The notes below the pieces were generated by a model. That model was not told the origin of the DNA, did not search any database, and saw only the letters and a list, made by a program, of their open reading frames with translations. The position numbers were made by a program, and so were the translations under genes. DNA of 64,000 nucleotides from Phycisphaerales bacterium (GTDB lineage: Bacteria > Planctomycetota > Phycisphaerae > Phycisphaerales > UBA1924), in the NCBI GenBank assembly GCA_023382935.1, contig JAHDXL010000001.1, forward strand, positions 345,003 through 409,002. Direction: 5' to 3'. Below are positions 25,877 to 35,347 of the stretch, piece after piece. Position 1 is the first letter of the stretch. Every line of letters begins with the position of its first letter.

Positions 25877-25950
25877 GGCCGTGTGCCCGAGTGGACTAAG
25901 GGAGCGGATTGCAAATCCGTTATTCGTGGGTTCGAATCCCACCGCGGCCT
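25877..25950 (+). tRNA. tRNA-Cys (GCA)
   Basis: A 74-nt tRNA: acceptor GGCCGTG pairs with CGCGGCC (one T-G), discriminator T25950, anticodon loop TTGCAAA with anticodon GCA, T arm GTGGGTTCGAATCCCAC. The 3' half overlaps the end of the convergent methyltransferase gene. CCA is not encoded. Confidence 0.97.
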
Positions 25951-26825
25951 TTCCCCAGCATCGCGCCCAACGCCGCGATGTGCTCGGGCCACACCCCGCA
26001 GCACCCGCCGACGATTCGCGCTCCCGCCTCCACCCATCGCGCCGCGGCCTGCGCGTAGCCCCGGCAAGACTCCGGCGTGGGCAGGCCTTGTCCGCCGTTC
26101 GCATAGCACCCGATCGGCGTCGAGGCGGCAACCCCTGCACGCAGCGCCTGCACATACTCCAATGCCCGCTCCACCGGAACGCAGTTGATCAGCACGGCCT
26201 CAGCCCCGGCCTCAAACACCCGCCGACCCGCGGCCTCAAGATCCTCAGCCGTCAGCAAGTCGGCTCGATAACCCGGCGTCAGCGAGGTCCACACGGGCAG
26301 GCCCGTCGCCATGGCCGCCTCCGTCGCCACCGCGGCCTCGTCGACGTTGGCGAAGGTCTCGCACAGAAGAAGGTCGCAACCGGCCTCGGCCAATGCGCCC
26401 GCAAGCGCCGCATGCTCTGCCCTGCCCGCTCGTCCGGGCGAGAGATCGGGCCTCCAACAGTCTTCCAGAGGCGCGATCGAGCCGGCCACCCTCACACGCT
26501 CCGGCGAGCCTGGGCACACGGACGGGACACCCGTGCCGCCGCTCGACGCCTCCGCGCGCCCAAGAGACCCCGCTCGCGCCAGCGCCACCGCACGTTGCAG
26601 CGCGTCGCGCCACCCGTCTCCCATCGCCCGGGGCGTGGTGCGAAAGGTGCATGCGGTCAGCACTTCCACCCCGGCCTCGACATAGGCCCGGTGCAGGCGC
26701 TCGACCTGTTCGGGGTGCTGAATCACCGCACGAGCCGACCATGCGGAACCCGAACAGTCCGCGCCGAGCGCCTCCAGAACGGCACCCATGCTGCCATCGA
26801 GAAGCGTGATGTCTGGACCGTGCAT
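25920..26825 (-). CDS. Homocysteine S-methyltransferase family protein
   Basis: A 301-residue (beta/alpha)8 enzyme that would transfer a methyl group to homocysteine or a related thiol. It begins with the family signature ITLLDGSMGAVLEALG, and the zinc-binding cysteines appear as INCVP in the middle and GGCCGVWPEHIAAL near the end. ATG 26825 has GGAG seven bases upstream; the 31 residues before it in the open frame are not conserved-looking. The last 10 residues (GRGGIRTHE) are read antisense through the tRNA-Cys gene, where the stop codon lies, giving a 31-nt convergent overlap. The natural methyl donor, S-methylmethionine or a corrinoid, cannot be told from sequence. Confidence 0.87.
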   Translation of the reverse strand: MHGPDITLLDGSMGAVLEALGADCSGSAWSARAVIQHPEQVERLHRAYVEAGVEVLTACTFRTTPRAMGDGWRDALQRAVALARAGSLGRAEASSGGTGVPSVCPGSPERVRVAGSIAPLEDCWRPDLSPGRAGRAEHAALAGALAEAGCDLLLCETFANVDEAAVATEAAMATGLPVWTSLTPGYRADLLTAEDLEAAGRRVFEAGAEAVLINCVPVERALEYVQALRAGVAASTPIGCYANGGQGLPTPESCRGYAQAAARWVEAGARIVGGCCGVWPEHIAALGAMLGKGRGGIRTHE

Positions 26826-26929
26826 CTCCCGGCTCCGGGGAGTGGCTTGAGGAAATCGGGCGGTGTGAGGGGACAAGTGCTGCCACGCCTGCACCGATGA
26901 ATACACTCCCGACTCCACAAAGTCAGGCC

Positions 26930-28436
26930 ATGCTGTTCAACACCTACATCTTTCTCTTTGCGTTCCTCCCGGTCACGCTGATCGGGTACTTCGTGCTCAC
27001 GGCGCGCGACCGCACCCGGCCGGCGGCCATCGCTTGGCTGGTGCTCACCTCGCTCTTCTACTACGGATATTGGGAGCCCAGATACCTGGTGCTCATGGGA
27101 ATCTCGATCATCCTCAACTACTGCTTCGGACTCCTGCTGGGTGATGAATCGCGGCCGGTGGTGCATCGCCGGGCCGTGCTGGCACTGGGGACGGGCATCA
27201 ACCTGGCGCTGCTCGGGTACTACAAGTACGCCGGATTCGCGGTGGACACGTTCAACACCGTGCTCGGGCTCGAGTTCCGGTGCCGCACATCGTGCTCCCG
27301 CTGGCGATTTCCTTCTTCACCTTTCAACAGATCGCCTATCTGGTCGACGCCTACCGGGGCCAGACGCGGGAGTACCGCTTCACCGACTACTGCCTGTTCG
27401 TGACCTTCTTCCCGCAGTTGATCGCGGGCCCGATCGTTCATCACAAGGAGATGCTGCCGCAGTTCGAGGATCGCTCGACCCTGCGTCCTCGGGCTGACAA
27501 CTTCGCCATCGGCCTGACGATCCTCACCATCGGGCTGTTCAAGAAGGTGGTGATTGCCGACTCGATCGCGGTGTTCGCCAAATCGTCTTCGACGGCGCGG
27601 CCGCCGGGCACCAGCCGACCTTCGCCGAAGCATGGATCGGCGCACTGGCGTACACGTTCCAGTTGTACTTCGACTTCTCCGGCTACTCGGACATGGCCAT
27701 CGGGCTGGCCCGACTGTTCGGCATCAAACTGCCCATCAACTTCAACTCGCCCTACAAGGCCCGCAACATCTCCGAGTTTTGGCGCCGCTGGCACATGACG
27801 TTGTCACGCTTTCTGCGCGACTACCTGTACATCGCCCTCGGGGGGAGCCGCAAGGGTCCGACGCGACGCTACGTCAACCTCATGGTCACGATGGTCCTCG
27901 GTGGCCTGTGGCACGGCGCCGGCTGGACGTTCGTGGTCTGGGGCACCCTGCACGGCGTCTACCTGTGCATCAATCACGCCTTCCAGGCCATTCGCGTCAA
28001 ACTCGGTTGGAAGAGCCAGAGCGACGGTCCCGTGATGCACCTGTTCTCGCGGTCGCTGACTTTCCTGGCTGTCATCGTCGGCTGGGTGTTCTTCCGGGCC
28101 ACGAGTTTTGACGCAGCGGGCAGGCTGCTCACCGGCATGTTTGGCGGCGCCGGCCTGAGCATGAAAACCCCGTTTGATGTCAAGGAGGCAGGCACCATGG
28201 TTGCCATCGCCTGGCTGATCGCTTGGTTCCTGCCAAACACACAGGAGTTCATGGGCAGGTACGAGCCTGCGATGTTTCCTGAAAAGGATCCACCCCCGGC
28301 GCCATTGGCCGTCGCGCCCGTTCAGGGCTTCCGCTGGCGCCCGTCCGTACTTTCGGCCTGCGTGTGCGCGATTGTGGGAGTGATCAGCGTGCTCATGATG
28401 AGCCGTGTCACGGAGTTCCTCTACTTCCAGTTCTGA
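26930..28436 (+). pseudogene. MBOAT-family O-acyltransferase (AlgI/DltB type), two frameshifts
   Basis: A membrane-bound O-acyltransferase broken into three frames. Fragment 1 (MLFNTYIFLFAFLP...) is the family N-terminus, fragment 2 carries PHIVLPLAISFFTFQQIAYLVD, and fragment 3 carries YFDFSGYSDMAIGLARLFG, FWRRWHMTLSRFLRDYLY and the catalytic-His motif LWHGAGWTFVVWG. Continuity needs one added base near ttccgg (27275-27280) and one in the AAA at 27580-27582; with both, a single product of about 500 residues results. Such proteins move acetyl groups across the membrane to polysaccharides. Two one-base losses in short runs suggest sequence error as much as true decay. The SGNH-like partner follows by 1 nt. 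Confidence 0.85.
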
Positions 28437-28437
28437 C

Positions 28438-29613
28438 ATGCCATTCAAACGCTACATCCTGGTAATGACGCTGCTGCTTGGCCTTTCCTGCCTCAGCATC
28501 GCGGCGTTCAACCTGGCGGTCGATCCCTACGGGGCCTATCCGTGGGCGTCGGTCAAGTGGCTCCACTCGCGTTCCGGGGAGAAGGGCACGCGCACCGCGC
28601 GCGCCGAACTGCTTCGCCGCGGTCCCTGGGAGTTCATCATCCTCGGTTCCTCGCGCGCCCAGATGGGCTACGCACCGGACCACCCGGTGCTCGGCGGCAT
28701 GAAGGGCTGCAACGCCGCACTCCCGGCCACCAACATCCGCGAACTCCAGCCAGTCGTCGATTACGCCCTGCGCCACAACGACCCCAAACGAATCCTCTTC
28801 GCCATCGACTTCCTCCTCTTCGACGGCGGGCGCGGGTTTCAGCACGACTTTGCCCAGTCCTACTTCACCCCCGGCCGCGATGCGATCAGTTATCACCTCG
28901 ACAACACCATCTCGTTCCGCGCCACCAACGCCAGTTACAAGGCGCTGATGAGCGCGCTTCGCGGCGAGCGGCCTCGCTTCACGGCGCTCGGGCAGACGGT
29001 GAGGCACACCAAGAAACTGAGCGACGGGCATCGCGCCCTCTTCGCCGCCAAACTGACTGAGTTTTTCGCCGAAACCTATGCCGATCTGCACACCAGCCCC
29101 GATCGATTGGAACGCTTCCGTCAGATCATCCAGGCCGTGCACGCCGAAGGCGTGCCACTTGACATCGTCATCAACCCGATCCACGCCGCCCAACTCGAAG
29201 CCATCGCAACCGCCGGACTCTGGACCGAGTTCGAACAGTGGCTGCGAGACGTAACGCTGGTCGTCGAAGGCGAACGCCAGATCTCCGGAGCCAACGTCCG
29301 ACTGGTCTCGTTCATCGGCTACGCTCCCTACTGCGACGAGCCGATCCCCGCGCCGGGCGACACCGAAACCACCATGCGCTACTGGTGGGAATCCTCCCAC
29401 TGCAAGGACGAACTCGGCGGACTCGTGCTCGAACGGCTCTACGCCCCGGGCACCAGCCACTTCGCTCCCGGCTTCGGCGTCGACTTGACCACGGGCAATA
29501 TCGAGCAGTATCTCGCGGACCTGAACACGGCACGTCAAATCTGGGTGGAGGCCAACCCGGGCGACGTTGCCTTCGTTTGCGACTTGGCCCGCAAGGCCGG
29601 TCTTCTCCACTGA
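28438..29613 (+). CDS. AlgJ/SGNH-like partner of the MBOAT acyltransferase
   Basis: A 391-residue protein with an N-terminal membrane segment (residues 5-25, YILVMTLLLGLSCLSIAAF) and a periplasmic domain. The IILGSSRAQMGY segment near residue 75 resembles the Ser-containing block I of SGNH/AlgJ-type O-acetyltransferases; DIVINPIHAAQLEA and YWWESSHCKDELGGLVLERL may provide later blocks with the Asp/His pair, though I cannot assign them firmly. Its start lies 1 nt after the MBOAT stop, the standard operon arrangement for polysaccharide O-acetylation, in which this protein attaches the acetyl group to the glycan. The intact partner suggests the acyltransferase is or was recently functional. Confidence 0.75.
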   Translation: MPFKRYILVMTLLLGLSCLSIAAFNLAVDPYGAYPWASVKWLHSRSGEKGTRTARAELLRRGPWEFIILGSSRAQMGYAPDHPVLGGMKGCNAALPATNIRELQPVVDYALRHNDPKRILFAIDFLLFDGGRGFQHDFAQSYFTPGRDAISYHLDNTISFRATNASYKALMSALRGERPRFTALGQTVRHTKKLSDGHRALFAAKLTEFFAETYADLHTSPDRLERFRQIIQAVHAEGVPLDIVINPIHAAQLEAIATAGLWTEFEQWLRDVTLVVEGERQISGANVRLVSFIGYAPYCDEPIPAPGDTETTMRYWWESSHCKDELGGLVLERLYAPGTSHFAPGFGVDLTTGNIEQYLADLNTARQIWVEANPGDVAFVCDLARKAGLLH

Positions 29614-29635
29614 CCTGCCCGCGTACCCTTCGCAC

Positions 29636-30691
29636 ATGTCGATGCCCGAGACTCCCGAGCAGGTTCAGCAGGCCGCCGAGCAGTTCCGTTCCGACTACGC
29701 CCGCGTCCGCGAGCAGATCGCCCGCATCGTCGTCGGGCACGACAGCGTCGTTGACGGCGTCCTGACCTGCCTCTTCGCCAACGGGCACGTCCTGCTCGAA
29801 GGCGTCCCCGGCATCGGCAAGACCCTGCTCGTCCGCTCGCTCGCCTCGGCCCTGAGCCTCCAGTTCTCACGCATCCAGTTCACGCCCGACCTCATGCCGG
29901 CTGACATCTCGGGCACCACCGTCGTCATCGAGCATGAGGACGAGCACGGGCGCACCAAGCGACAGTTCACCTTCCAGCCTGGCCCGGTGTTCGCACAGAT
30001 CTTGCTGGCCGACGAAATCAACCGCGCCACCCCCAAGACTCAATCGGCCCTGCTCGAAGCCATGCAGGAACGCTCGGTCACCGTCGCGGGCGTGACGCAC
30101 CGCCTGCCGGCGCCATTCCTGGTCTTGGCCACGCAGAACCCCATCGAGCAGGAAGGCACCTATCCGCTGCCCGAGGCCCAACTCGACCGTTTCTTTTTCA
30201 AACTGCTGGTGGGGTATTCCTCACGCGAGGATCTCAACGAGATTCTCGTCCGCACCACTGGCGGGCACACGCCCGCCAGCGAACCGGTGCTCGACGCCGC
30301 ACGGATTCTCGAACACCAGGCGCTGGTGCGTCGTGTGGCAGCCGCCCCGCGCGTGCAGGACTACGCCGTGCGCCTGGTGCTGGCGACGCATCCGGCCGAC
30401 GAGCGTGTCGGTTCCGACGGGCGCTACGCCACGCCGATGGTCAACCAGTTCGTGCGCGTTGGCGCCAGCCCGCGTGCGGCCCAGTCGCTGCTGCTGGGGG
30501 CCAAGGTGCGGGCGCTGCTCGACGGGCGTGCGGCCGTCAGCATCGACGACATCCGCTCGGTCGCGCTGCCGGCGATGCGTCACCGCTTGATCCTCAACTT
30601 TGAGGGCGAGGCCGAGGGCATGACCACCGACCGCGTGGTGTCCAACATCCTCGAAACGCTGCCGCGCGACGTGGAGCCGGCGCTGGCATAG
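29636..30691 (+). CDS. MoxR-family AAA+ ATPase
   Basis: A 351-residue chaperone-like ATPase. Walker A GVPGIGKT is at residues 56-63, followed by TPDLMPADISGT, Walker B ILLADEINRA, and the MoxR hallmark ATQNPIEQEGTYPLPEAQLDRFFFKL. The C-terminal lid (about 215-350) contains AQSLLLGAKVRALLDGR. MoxR proteins usually act with von Willebrand A domain proteins to mature other complexes; the only such protein in the window is the BatA-like gene at 44478, unlinked. Two start codons are close together (29636 and 29642). It lies 22 nt after the SGNH-like gene on the same strand. Confidence 0.93.
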   Translation: MSMPETPEQVQQAAEQFRSDYARVREQIARIVVGHDSVVDGVLTCLFANGHVLLEGVPGIGKTLLVRSLASALSLQFSRIQFTPDLMPADISGTTVVIEHEDEHGRTKRQFTFQPGPVFAQILLADEINRATPKTQSALLEAMQERSVTVAGVTHRLPAPFLVLATQNPIEQEGTYPLPEAQLDRFFFKLLVGYSSREDLNEILVRTTGGHTPASEPVLDAARILEHQALVRRVAAAPRVQDYAVRLVLATHPADERVGSDGRYATPMVNQFVRVGASPRAAQSLLLGAKVRALLDGRAAVSIDDIRSVALPAMRHRLILNFEGEAEGMTTDRVVSNILETLPRDVEPALA

Positions 30692-30832
30692 CACAAGGCC
30701 CCGCTTCCAGGAGCGCCGGCTTCCAGTATCCGGGTCAGCCAGATGAAGCCCTCCACTTCCATCCAGCAGGCCGACGGGAGCGGGGCGTCGAGCCGTGGGG
30801 CAGGCGTGTGTCGCCAATCAGCCAGCGCGCGG

Positions 30833-31708
30833 TCATGGCTCCCCCCCCCACCTCGCCAGCACTTCAGCCAGATCCTCGGCGAACCGGCCCATGGCTGTGC
30901 TCGGCGTGTGATACAACTCGCCATCGAGTACCGCGACCCGTCCGTGCTCGATCGCGCCCAGGCGCAGCCGCGACAACGAGCCGAGCATCTCAATTGCACT
31001 TTCCCCGACGCCCGCCACGCCCTCGCCTCCCGCGCAAGGCCTGACCAACACGATCGAGTCGGGCGAAAGCGTCAGGACATCTTCGAGCCCCAGTTCGATC
31101 CACGGCCCGCCCTCGGTCACGGCCGCCCGCGCTCCGATCCGCTCCAACACCTGCGCATGAAACGAGCCCGGCCCGAGCACCGTCGGCGGATCAACCGCCC
31201 CCAGCAAAAGCACGCGCCCGGCCCGTTCGACGCCGGGACGCGCGAACAGACTCTGCTCGAACTGGGCGCGGAGCGTCTGGCCTGGACGATCGGGCGCGTA
31301 CAGCGACTGTAACTCATCGCACACGCCCGAAATGTCGTCAAGCGTGCGCAGGTCGAATCGCCGCACCTGCCACCCGTTTGTTTCGGCCAGTTCCATCAGC
31401 CGCCGCGGCAATGGCTGGCTACCCCACTCAATCAGCACGTCGGTGGGCTGAAGCACCAAAACGCGCTCGTAGTCGATGGCCCCCTGCTGCCCGCAGGCCG
31501 GCAGATCGGTGAACACCATGTCGTAGTTGTGGCGCCCGACGACCAGTTTTCCCGCGCCCAGATCACGGAGTATGACCGCCAGTGCCGGGCTGAGCACAAC
31601 CAGGCGCGGATGCGACGCTTCAACATCCGGCGTCGCGGGGGGCCTTGGCCCCGGCAGGCGCGAACAGGCCACCACCAGCAATCCCAGCACAATCCCCATC
31701 CAACGCAT
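30833..31708 (-). CDS. Helical-backbone metal/corrinoid-binding lipoprotein (BtuF-like)
   Basis: A 291-residue lipoprotein resembling substrate-binding proteins for vitamin B12 or iron chelates. Residues 1-15 form a lipoprotein signal with lipobox VVAC (Cys15). The body has two lobes joined by a long helix: HPRLVVLSPALAVILRDLGAGKLVVGRH at the start, LQPTDVLIEWGSQ, then TVLGPGSFHAQVLERIGARAAVTEGGPWIELGLEDVLTLSPDSIVLV, a typical BtuF-like pattern. No ABC permease or ATPase gene is adjacent, so partners must lie elsewhere. ATG at 31708. The ligand cannot be determined from sequence. Confidence 0.8.
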   Translation of the reverse strand: MRWMGIVLGLLVVACSRLPGPRPPATPDVEASHPRLVVLSPALAVILRDLGAGKLVVGRHNYDMVFTDLPACGQQGAIDYERVLVLQPTDVLIEWGSQPLPRRLMELAETNGWQVRRFDLRTLDDISGVCDELQSLYAPDRPGQTLRAQFEQSLFARPGVERAGRVLLLGAVDPPTVLGPGSFHAQVLERIGARAAVTEGGPWIELGLEDVLTLSPDSIVLVRPCAGGEGVAGVGESAIEMLGSLSRLRLGAIEHGRVAVLDGELYHTPSTAMGRFAEDLAEVLARWGGEP

Positions 31709-31740
31709 GGATAAGCGTAGCGGATCGCATTACGCACCGA

Positions 31741-31773
31741 GTGCCGACCGTGTCCGTCTTCGGACGTTGCCGC
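31741..31773 (+). repeat. Dispersed intergenic hairpin repeat, copy 3
   Basis: GTGCCGACCGTGTCCG, loop TCTT, CGGACGTTGCCG. The GTCCG/CGGAC core is perfect; the outer arm is degraded. It lies 33 nt before the BtuF-like gene start. Confidence 0.6.
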
Positions 31774-31837
31774 CGCTGGTCGTCCTGACGCGCCAAGCAG
31801 CACCCCCGGGATGATCGAGGTTGCGGGTACGTTCCCG

Positions 31838-32197
31838 CTAGATTACGACCACTTCCGGCCCGGTCAGCAACTGCAGCGCCGCCACCACGATGGGCGCGCA
31901 CGACAGCCCCACGGCCGCCTGCGCCACGCGCAGCCCCGTCCGGGGACGCACACGCCCGACGTACTCACAGATCGCCAGCACCAGCAGCACCGTCGCGAAC
32001 TTGAATGGCACCAGCCCGGCGAACCCATACCGCTCGATCACGCCGGCCGCGATCGCGTTGGCCTCCACCATCCCGTAGTAGTCCAGCACAATGGTCGTGA
32101 TGATGACGTCCAGTGTCGCGAACAGCACGTACCAGCAGTACAGGTCCGGGTACAGCACCGCACGCCCGACGTTGCACGACATCATCTTGCCAGACAT
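31838..32197 (-). CDS. DUF5658-like small membrane protein
   Basis: A 119-residue protein with three hydrophobic segments (LYCWYVLFATLDVIITTIVLDYYG, GLVPFKFATVLLVLAICEYVG, LRVAQAAVGLSCAPIVVAALQLL). The TLDVIITTIVLDYYGMVEANAIAAGVI block resembles the DUF5658 family of small membrane proteins, where the topology and an Asp/Glu-Asn pair are conserved; this is a visual match only. ATG at 32197 overlaps the aroDE stop as TGATG, and GGAGGG sits seven bases upstream inside aroDE, so translation is coupled. Function unknown. Confidence 0.75.
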   Translation of the reverse strand: MSGKMMSCNVGRAVLYPDLYCWYVLFATLDVIITTIVLDYYGMVEANAIAAGVIERYGFAGLVPFKFATVLLVLAICEYVGRVRPRTGLRVAQAAVGLSCAPIVVAALQLLTGPEVVVI

Positions 32198-33822
32198 CAA
32201 GATCCCTCCAGTTCCTCCCGGACGATCCGCTCGAACAGCGATACCGGGGCCGCCCGGCCCGTCCACATGGCAAACTGCGCCGCCGCCTGGGCCACGAACA
32301 TTTCCACTCCATCCAACGTCGTCCGCCGCAGGTTTCTTGCCAGTTTCAACAGCGGCGTTTCAGGCGGGTTGTACACGGTGTCCTGCACCACCATCAAGCC
32401 CTCGATATCCCGGATCGCTTCCTCGGCAATCGGCAGTTCCCCTTCCGCCTCACCGCCCAACATGCCCGCCGGAGTGCAATGAACCAGCGCCTCGGCCGGC
32501 CCGATTGCGCCGGGTTTCACCACGCTGATCTCGATCTCTCCCGCGCCGAGCGCCCAGGCGGCCTGCCGAACCTCTGACACCAGTCTCTCCGCCCTCGGCG
32601 CGTTCCGGTTCCACACGCGGACGCTGGCGCCGCGCCGCGCCGCCTCGAGCGCGATCCCCCTCGCCACGCCCCCGGCCCCCAGCACCAGCACCCGTCTGCC
32701 CGAAAGCGCGCCCAACTCACGCTGCAGCAGGTCCATCGCCGCCGGCGCATCTGTGTTCGTCACACGCCACGTCCCATCCAGCAGCGCCAGCGTGTTTGCC
32801 GCCCCGCACGCGCGCGCAAAGTCATCCACCCTCCAGTTCATCTCCACACCCAGCCGAACAAGATTCTCCTTGTGCGGCAGCGTCACGCTGGCGCCAGCAA
32901 AATCCAGCCCCTTCTCCTCCACCAGCGCCATTACGCTCGCGCGGAAACTCAGGAAATTGTCCTCCGCATCGTCGTGCGACGCGACAGGCAGCGGCACATA
33001 CGCGCCGTCAAACCCGATGGCCTCGAATCCCGCGTTATGTATCGTCGGCGACTTGCTATGCCCCACCGGCCAGCCGATGATGCCGTACACCTTCGTGTCC
33101 CGCCCGATCTGCCGCAGCCGATACTTGCCGAGCAGTTCCGAGGCCGTCGGCTGCCCGGGGGCCGTCGCCGTCTCGTCGCGCAGCGACGCGAACGTGAGAA
33201 ACCCGCCGAATTTCGGCGCCAGCACGCGGCTCATGGTGCCGAACGGCCCCATGCCCAGCGCGATCGTCGGCCCGTGACTCTCGCGCAGCAACTCGAACAA
33301 CTCGAGATTGTCGCGCACGCTGCGGGCCCGAAACGCGACCTTCACCACGTCCGCCAGGTTCAGATCGCGCAGGTCGAGCAACCGTCGTGTCAGGTTCGCC
33401 GGCCGACCCTCGAAATCGTGGATCGACACGATGATCCCTGTCGTCGATCCCGCCTTGCACGCTCGAAGGCGCGCCGCCAGGTCTGGCGAGCGGCGAAAGG
33501 CGTCGTGTTCCACGTCGATGTACCGAGGCCGCTCCGGCTCGAGCAGCAACGCCTCAAACAACTCCGCCCGCGGCCCTTCCGCCCCGATGTACGCCCCGCC
33601 CTCCCAATCCGGACGACAGGTCACGATGCACGGCAACTCGGCCTCGCGCACCAGCCGCAACACCGGCTTGATTGCCTCGCCCCCCTCGTCCCCCAGCCGC
33701 TCGTACCACGCATCGACTCGGAACTCGACCAGGTCCGCCCCGGCATCGCGCGCGGCCTCGGCGCCGCGCAACGCCTGCCCGGCCTCCTCCACCGTCACGG
33801 CCACACACGCCAGCGTCTTCAT
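32197..33822 (-). CDS. aroDE: Bifunctional 3-dehydroquinate dehydratase / shikimate dehydrogenase
   Basis: A 541-residue fusion catalysing two consecutive shikimate pathway steps. Residues 1-220 are a type I dehydroquinase: catalytic His in IVSIHDFEG and Schiff-base Lys in ADVVKVAFRA. Residues 250-541 are shikimate dehydrogenase: IIGWPVGHSKSPTIHN (shikimate binding), VTLPHKENL with the catalytic Lys, NTLALLDGTWRVTNTDA, and the NADP-binding loop VLVLGAGGVARG followed by WNRNAPRAERL. The fusion is common in plants and in Planctomycetota and Chlamydiae-type bacteria. ATG 33822 is chosen because the dehydroquinase N-terminus (KTLACVAVTV) begins there. It is divergent from the fumarylacetoacetase gene and coupled to the small membrane protein. 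Confidence 0.95.
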   Translation of the reverse strand: MKTLACVAVTVEEAGQALRGAEAARDAGADLVEFRVDAWYERLGDEGGEAIKPVLRLVREAELPCIVTCRPDWEGGAYIGAEGPRAELFEALLLEPERPRYIDVEHDAFRRSPDLAARLRACKAGSTTGIIVSIHDFEGRPANLTRRLLDLRDLNLADVVKVAFRARSVRDNLELFELLRESHGPTIALGMGPFGTMSRVLAPKFGGFLTFASLRDETATAPGQPTASELLGKYRLRQIGRDTKVYGIIGWPVGHSKSPTIHNAGFEAIGFDGAYVPLPVASHDDAEDNFLSFRASVMALVEEKGLDFAGASVTLPHKENLVRLGVEMNWRVDDFARACGAANTLALLDGTWRVTNTDAPAAMDLLQRELGALSGRRVLVLGAGGVARGIALEAARRGASVRVWNRNAPRAERLVSEVRQAAWALGAGEIEISVVKPGAIGPAEALVHCTPAGMLGGEAEGELPIAEEAIRDIEGLMVVQDTVYNPPETPLLKLARNLRRTTLDGVEMFVAQAAAQFAMWTGRAAPVSLFERIVREELEGS

Positions 33823-33985
33823 GCGGGCAGTGTAAGAGACGGCAGCAAAACGCGACTTGGGTACGTCGGCCCCGCGCCCACGATCCGAGCCGTGGCCCGG
33901 AGACTCCCTTGGACTCGGCGTCCTAGGGTGGGATGCACCAACCGTCGGCTCGGAGAGCCGACCTGCCCTGGACGACGGAGCCGCC

Positions 33986-35347
33986 ATGCCGTACCCCATC
34001 GACGAAACCCACGACCCCAGCCTCCGGTCCTGGGTCGACAGCGCCAATGATCCGGACACCGACTTTCCCATTCAGAACCTGCCGCTGTGCGCGTTCCGGG
34101 TCGATGGAGGCCGCCCCGGTCGCGTCGGCACTCGGATCGGCGACCAACTGCTCGACCTGGCCATGGTTGAGGACTTGCTGGGCACGCCAACCCTGCTGCA
34201 TCACGGCGAGGATCGACTGTTCGAGTCAGGACTTTCCGGCCTCCTGCGGCAGCCTAGGCTCGCCTGGTCGAACGTTCGACGCACGCTTGTTCGACTTCTG
34301 ACGGATCGAGCCCAGGCTGAGAAACTGCGACCCGCGCTCCTGCCCGAGTGCGACGCCCAGTTGCTTCTCACTCATCCCGTCGGCGACTACACCGACTTCT
34401 ACGCCTCCGTCTACCACGCCACCAACGTTGGCTCCATGTTTCGCCCCGACAACGCTCTCCTTCCCAACTACAAGTGGCTCCCCGTCGGCTACCACGGCCG
34501 CGCATCCTCCATCGTCCCTTCCGGCACGCCCATCACGCGCCCGCGCGGACAGCAGTCGCCCGCAGACGACGGCGGCTCTCCCACCTTCGCCCCATGCAAA
34601 ATGCTCGACTACGAACTCGAAATCGGCGTCATCATCGCACGCGGCAACGACCTCGGCCGCCCCATCCCGATGTCGGAAGCCGAGCACCACATCCTCGGCC
34701 TGTGTCTGCTCAACGACTGGTCGGCCCGCGACGTTCAGAAGTGGGAGTACCAGCCGCTCGGCCCGTTCCTGGCCAAGAACTTCGCCACCACCGTCAGCCC
34801 CTACATCGTGACGATGGAGGCCCTGGCCCCGTTCCGCGCCCCCGCGATGGAGCGTCCGCCCGGCGACCCGCAGCCACTCGGGCACCTGGACTGCCCTGCG
34901 AACCGCTCGGCCGGCGGCTTCGACATCACGCTCGAAGTCCATCTCGCATCCAGCCAGATGCGCGATCGCGGGCTCGGCCCCGTGCGCCTGAGCAAGGGCA
35001 ACTTCCGCGACATGTACTGGACCGTCGCACAAATGATCGCCCACCACACCTCCAACGGATGTAACCTCCAGCCCGGCGACCTGCTCGGCAGCGGCACCGT
35101 CTCCGGGCCCACCCGCGACTCCCGCGGCTGCCTGCTCGAACTGACCTGGGACGGCGACCCCTTCGCCCATCCCCCGCTCATCAAGCCCGGCTCGGCCCGG
35201 ACACCCATCGCCCTGCCCACCGGCGAAACCCGCACCTTCCTCCAGGATGGCGACGAAGTGACCATCAAGGGCTACTGCCAACGCAGCGGCTTCCGCCGGA
35301 TCGGCTTCGGCCAGTGCCGCGGCGTTATCACGCCTGCTCACCCCTAG
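33986..35347 (+). CDS. fahA: Fumarylacetoacetase
   Basis: Hydrolyses fumarylacetoacetate to fumarate and acetoacetate, the last step of the homogentisate route of tyrosine and phenylalanine breakdown. The 453-residue length fits. Signature residues: metal Asp and catalytic His in DYTDFYASVYHATNVGSMFR; KWLPVGYHGRASS; metal Glu residues in LDYELEIGVII; and the metal Asp in LLNDWSARDVQKWEYQPLGPFLAKNF. HTSNGCNLQPGDLLGSGTVSGP follows near the end. ATG 33986 has GGAG seven bases upstream. No other homogentisate genes are in the window. The N-terminal 100 residues are shorter on strands than typical but present. Confidence 0.96.
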   Translation: MPYPIDETHDPSLRSWVDSANDPDTDFPIQNLPLCAFRVDGGRPGRVGTRIGDQLLDLAMVEDLLGTPTLLHHGEDRLFESGLSGLLRQPRLAWSNVRRTLVRLLTDRAQAEKLRPALLPECDAQLLLTHPVGDYTDFYASVYHATNVGSMFRPDNALLPNYKWLPVGYHGRASSIVPSGTPITRPRGQQSPADDGGSPTFAPCKMLDYELEIGVIIARGNDLGRPIPMSEAEHHILGLCLLNDWSARDVQKWEYQPLGPFLAKNFATTVSPYIVTMEALAPFRAPAMERPPGDPQPLGHLDCPANRSAGGFDITLEVHLASSQMRDRGLGPVRLSKGNFRDMYWTVAQMIAHHTSNGCNLQPGDLLGSGTVSGPTRDSRGCLLELTWDGDPFAHPPLIKPGSARTPIALPTGETRTFLQDGDEVTIKGYCQRSGFRRIGFGQCRGVITPAHP

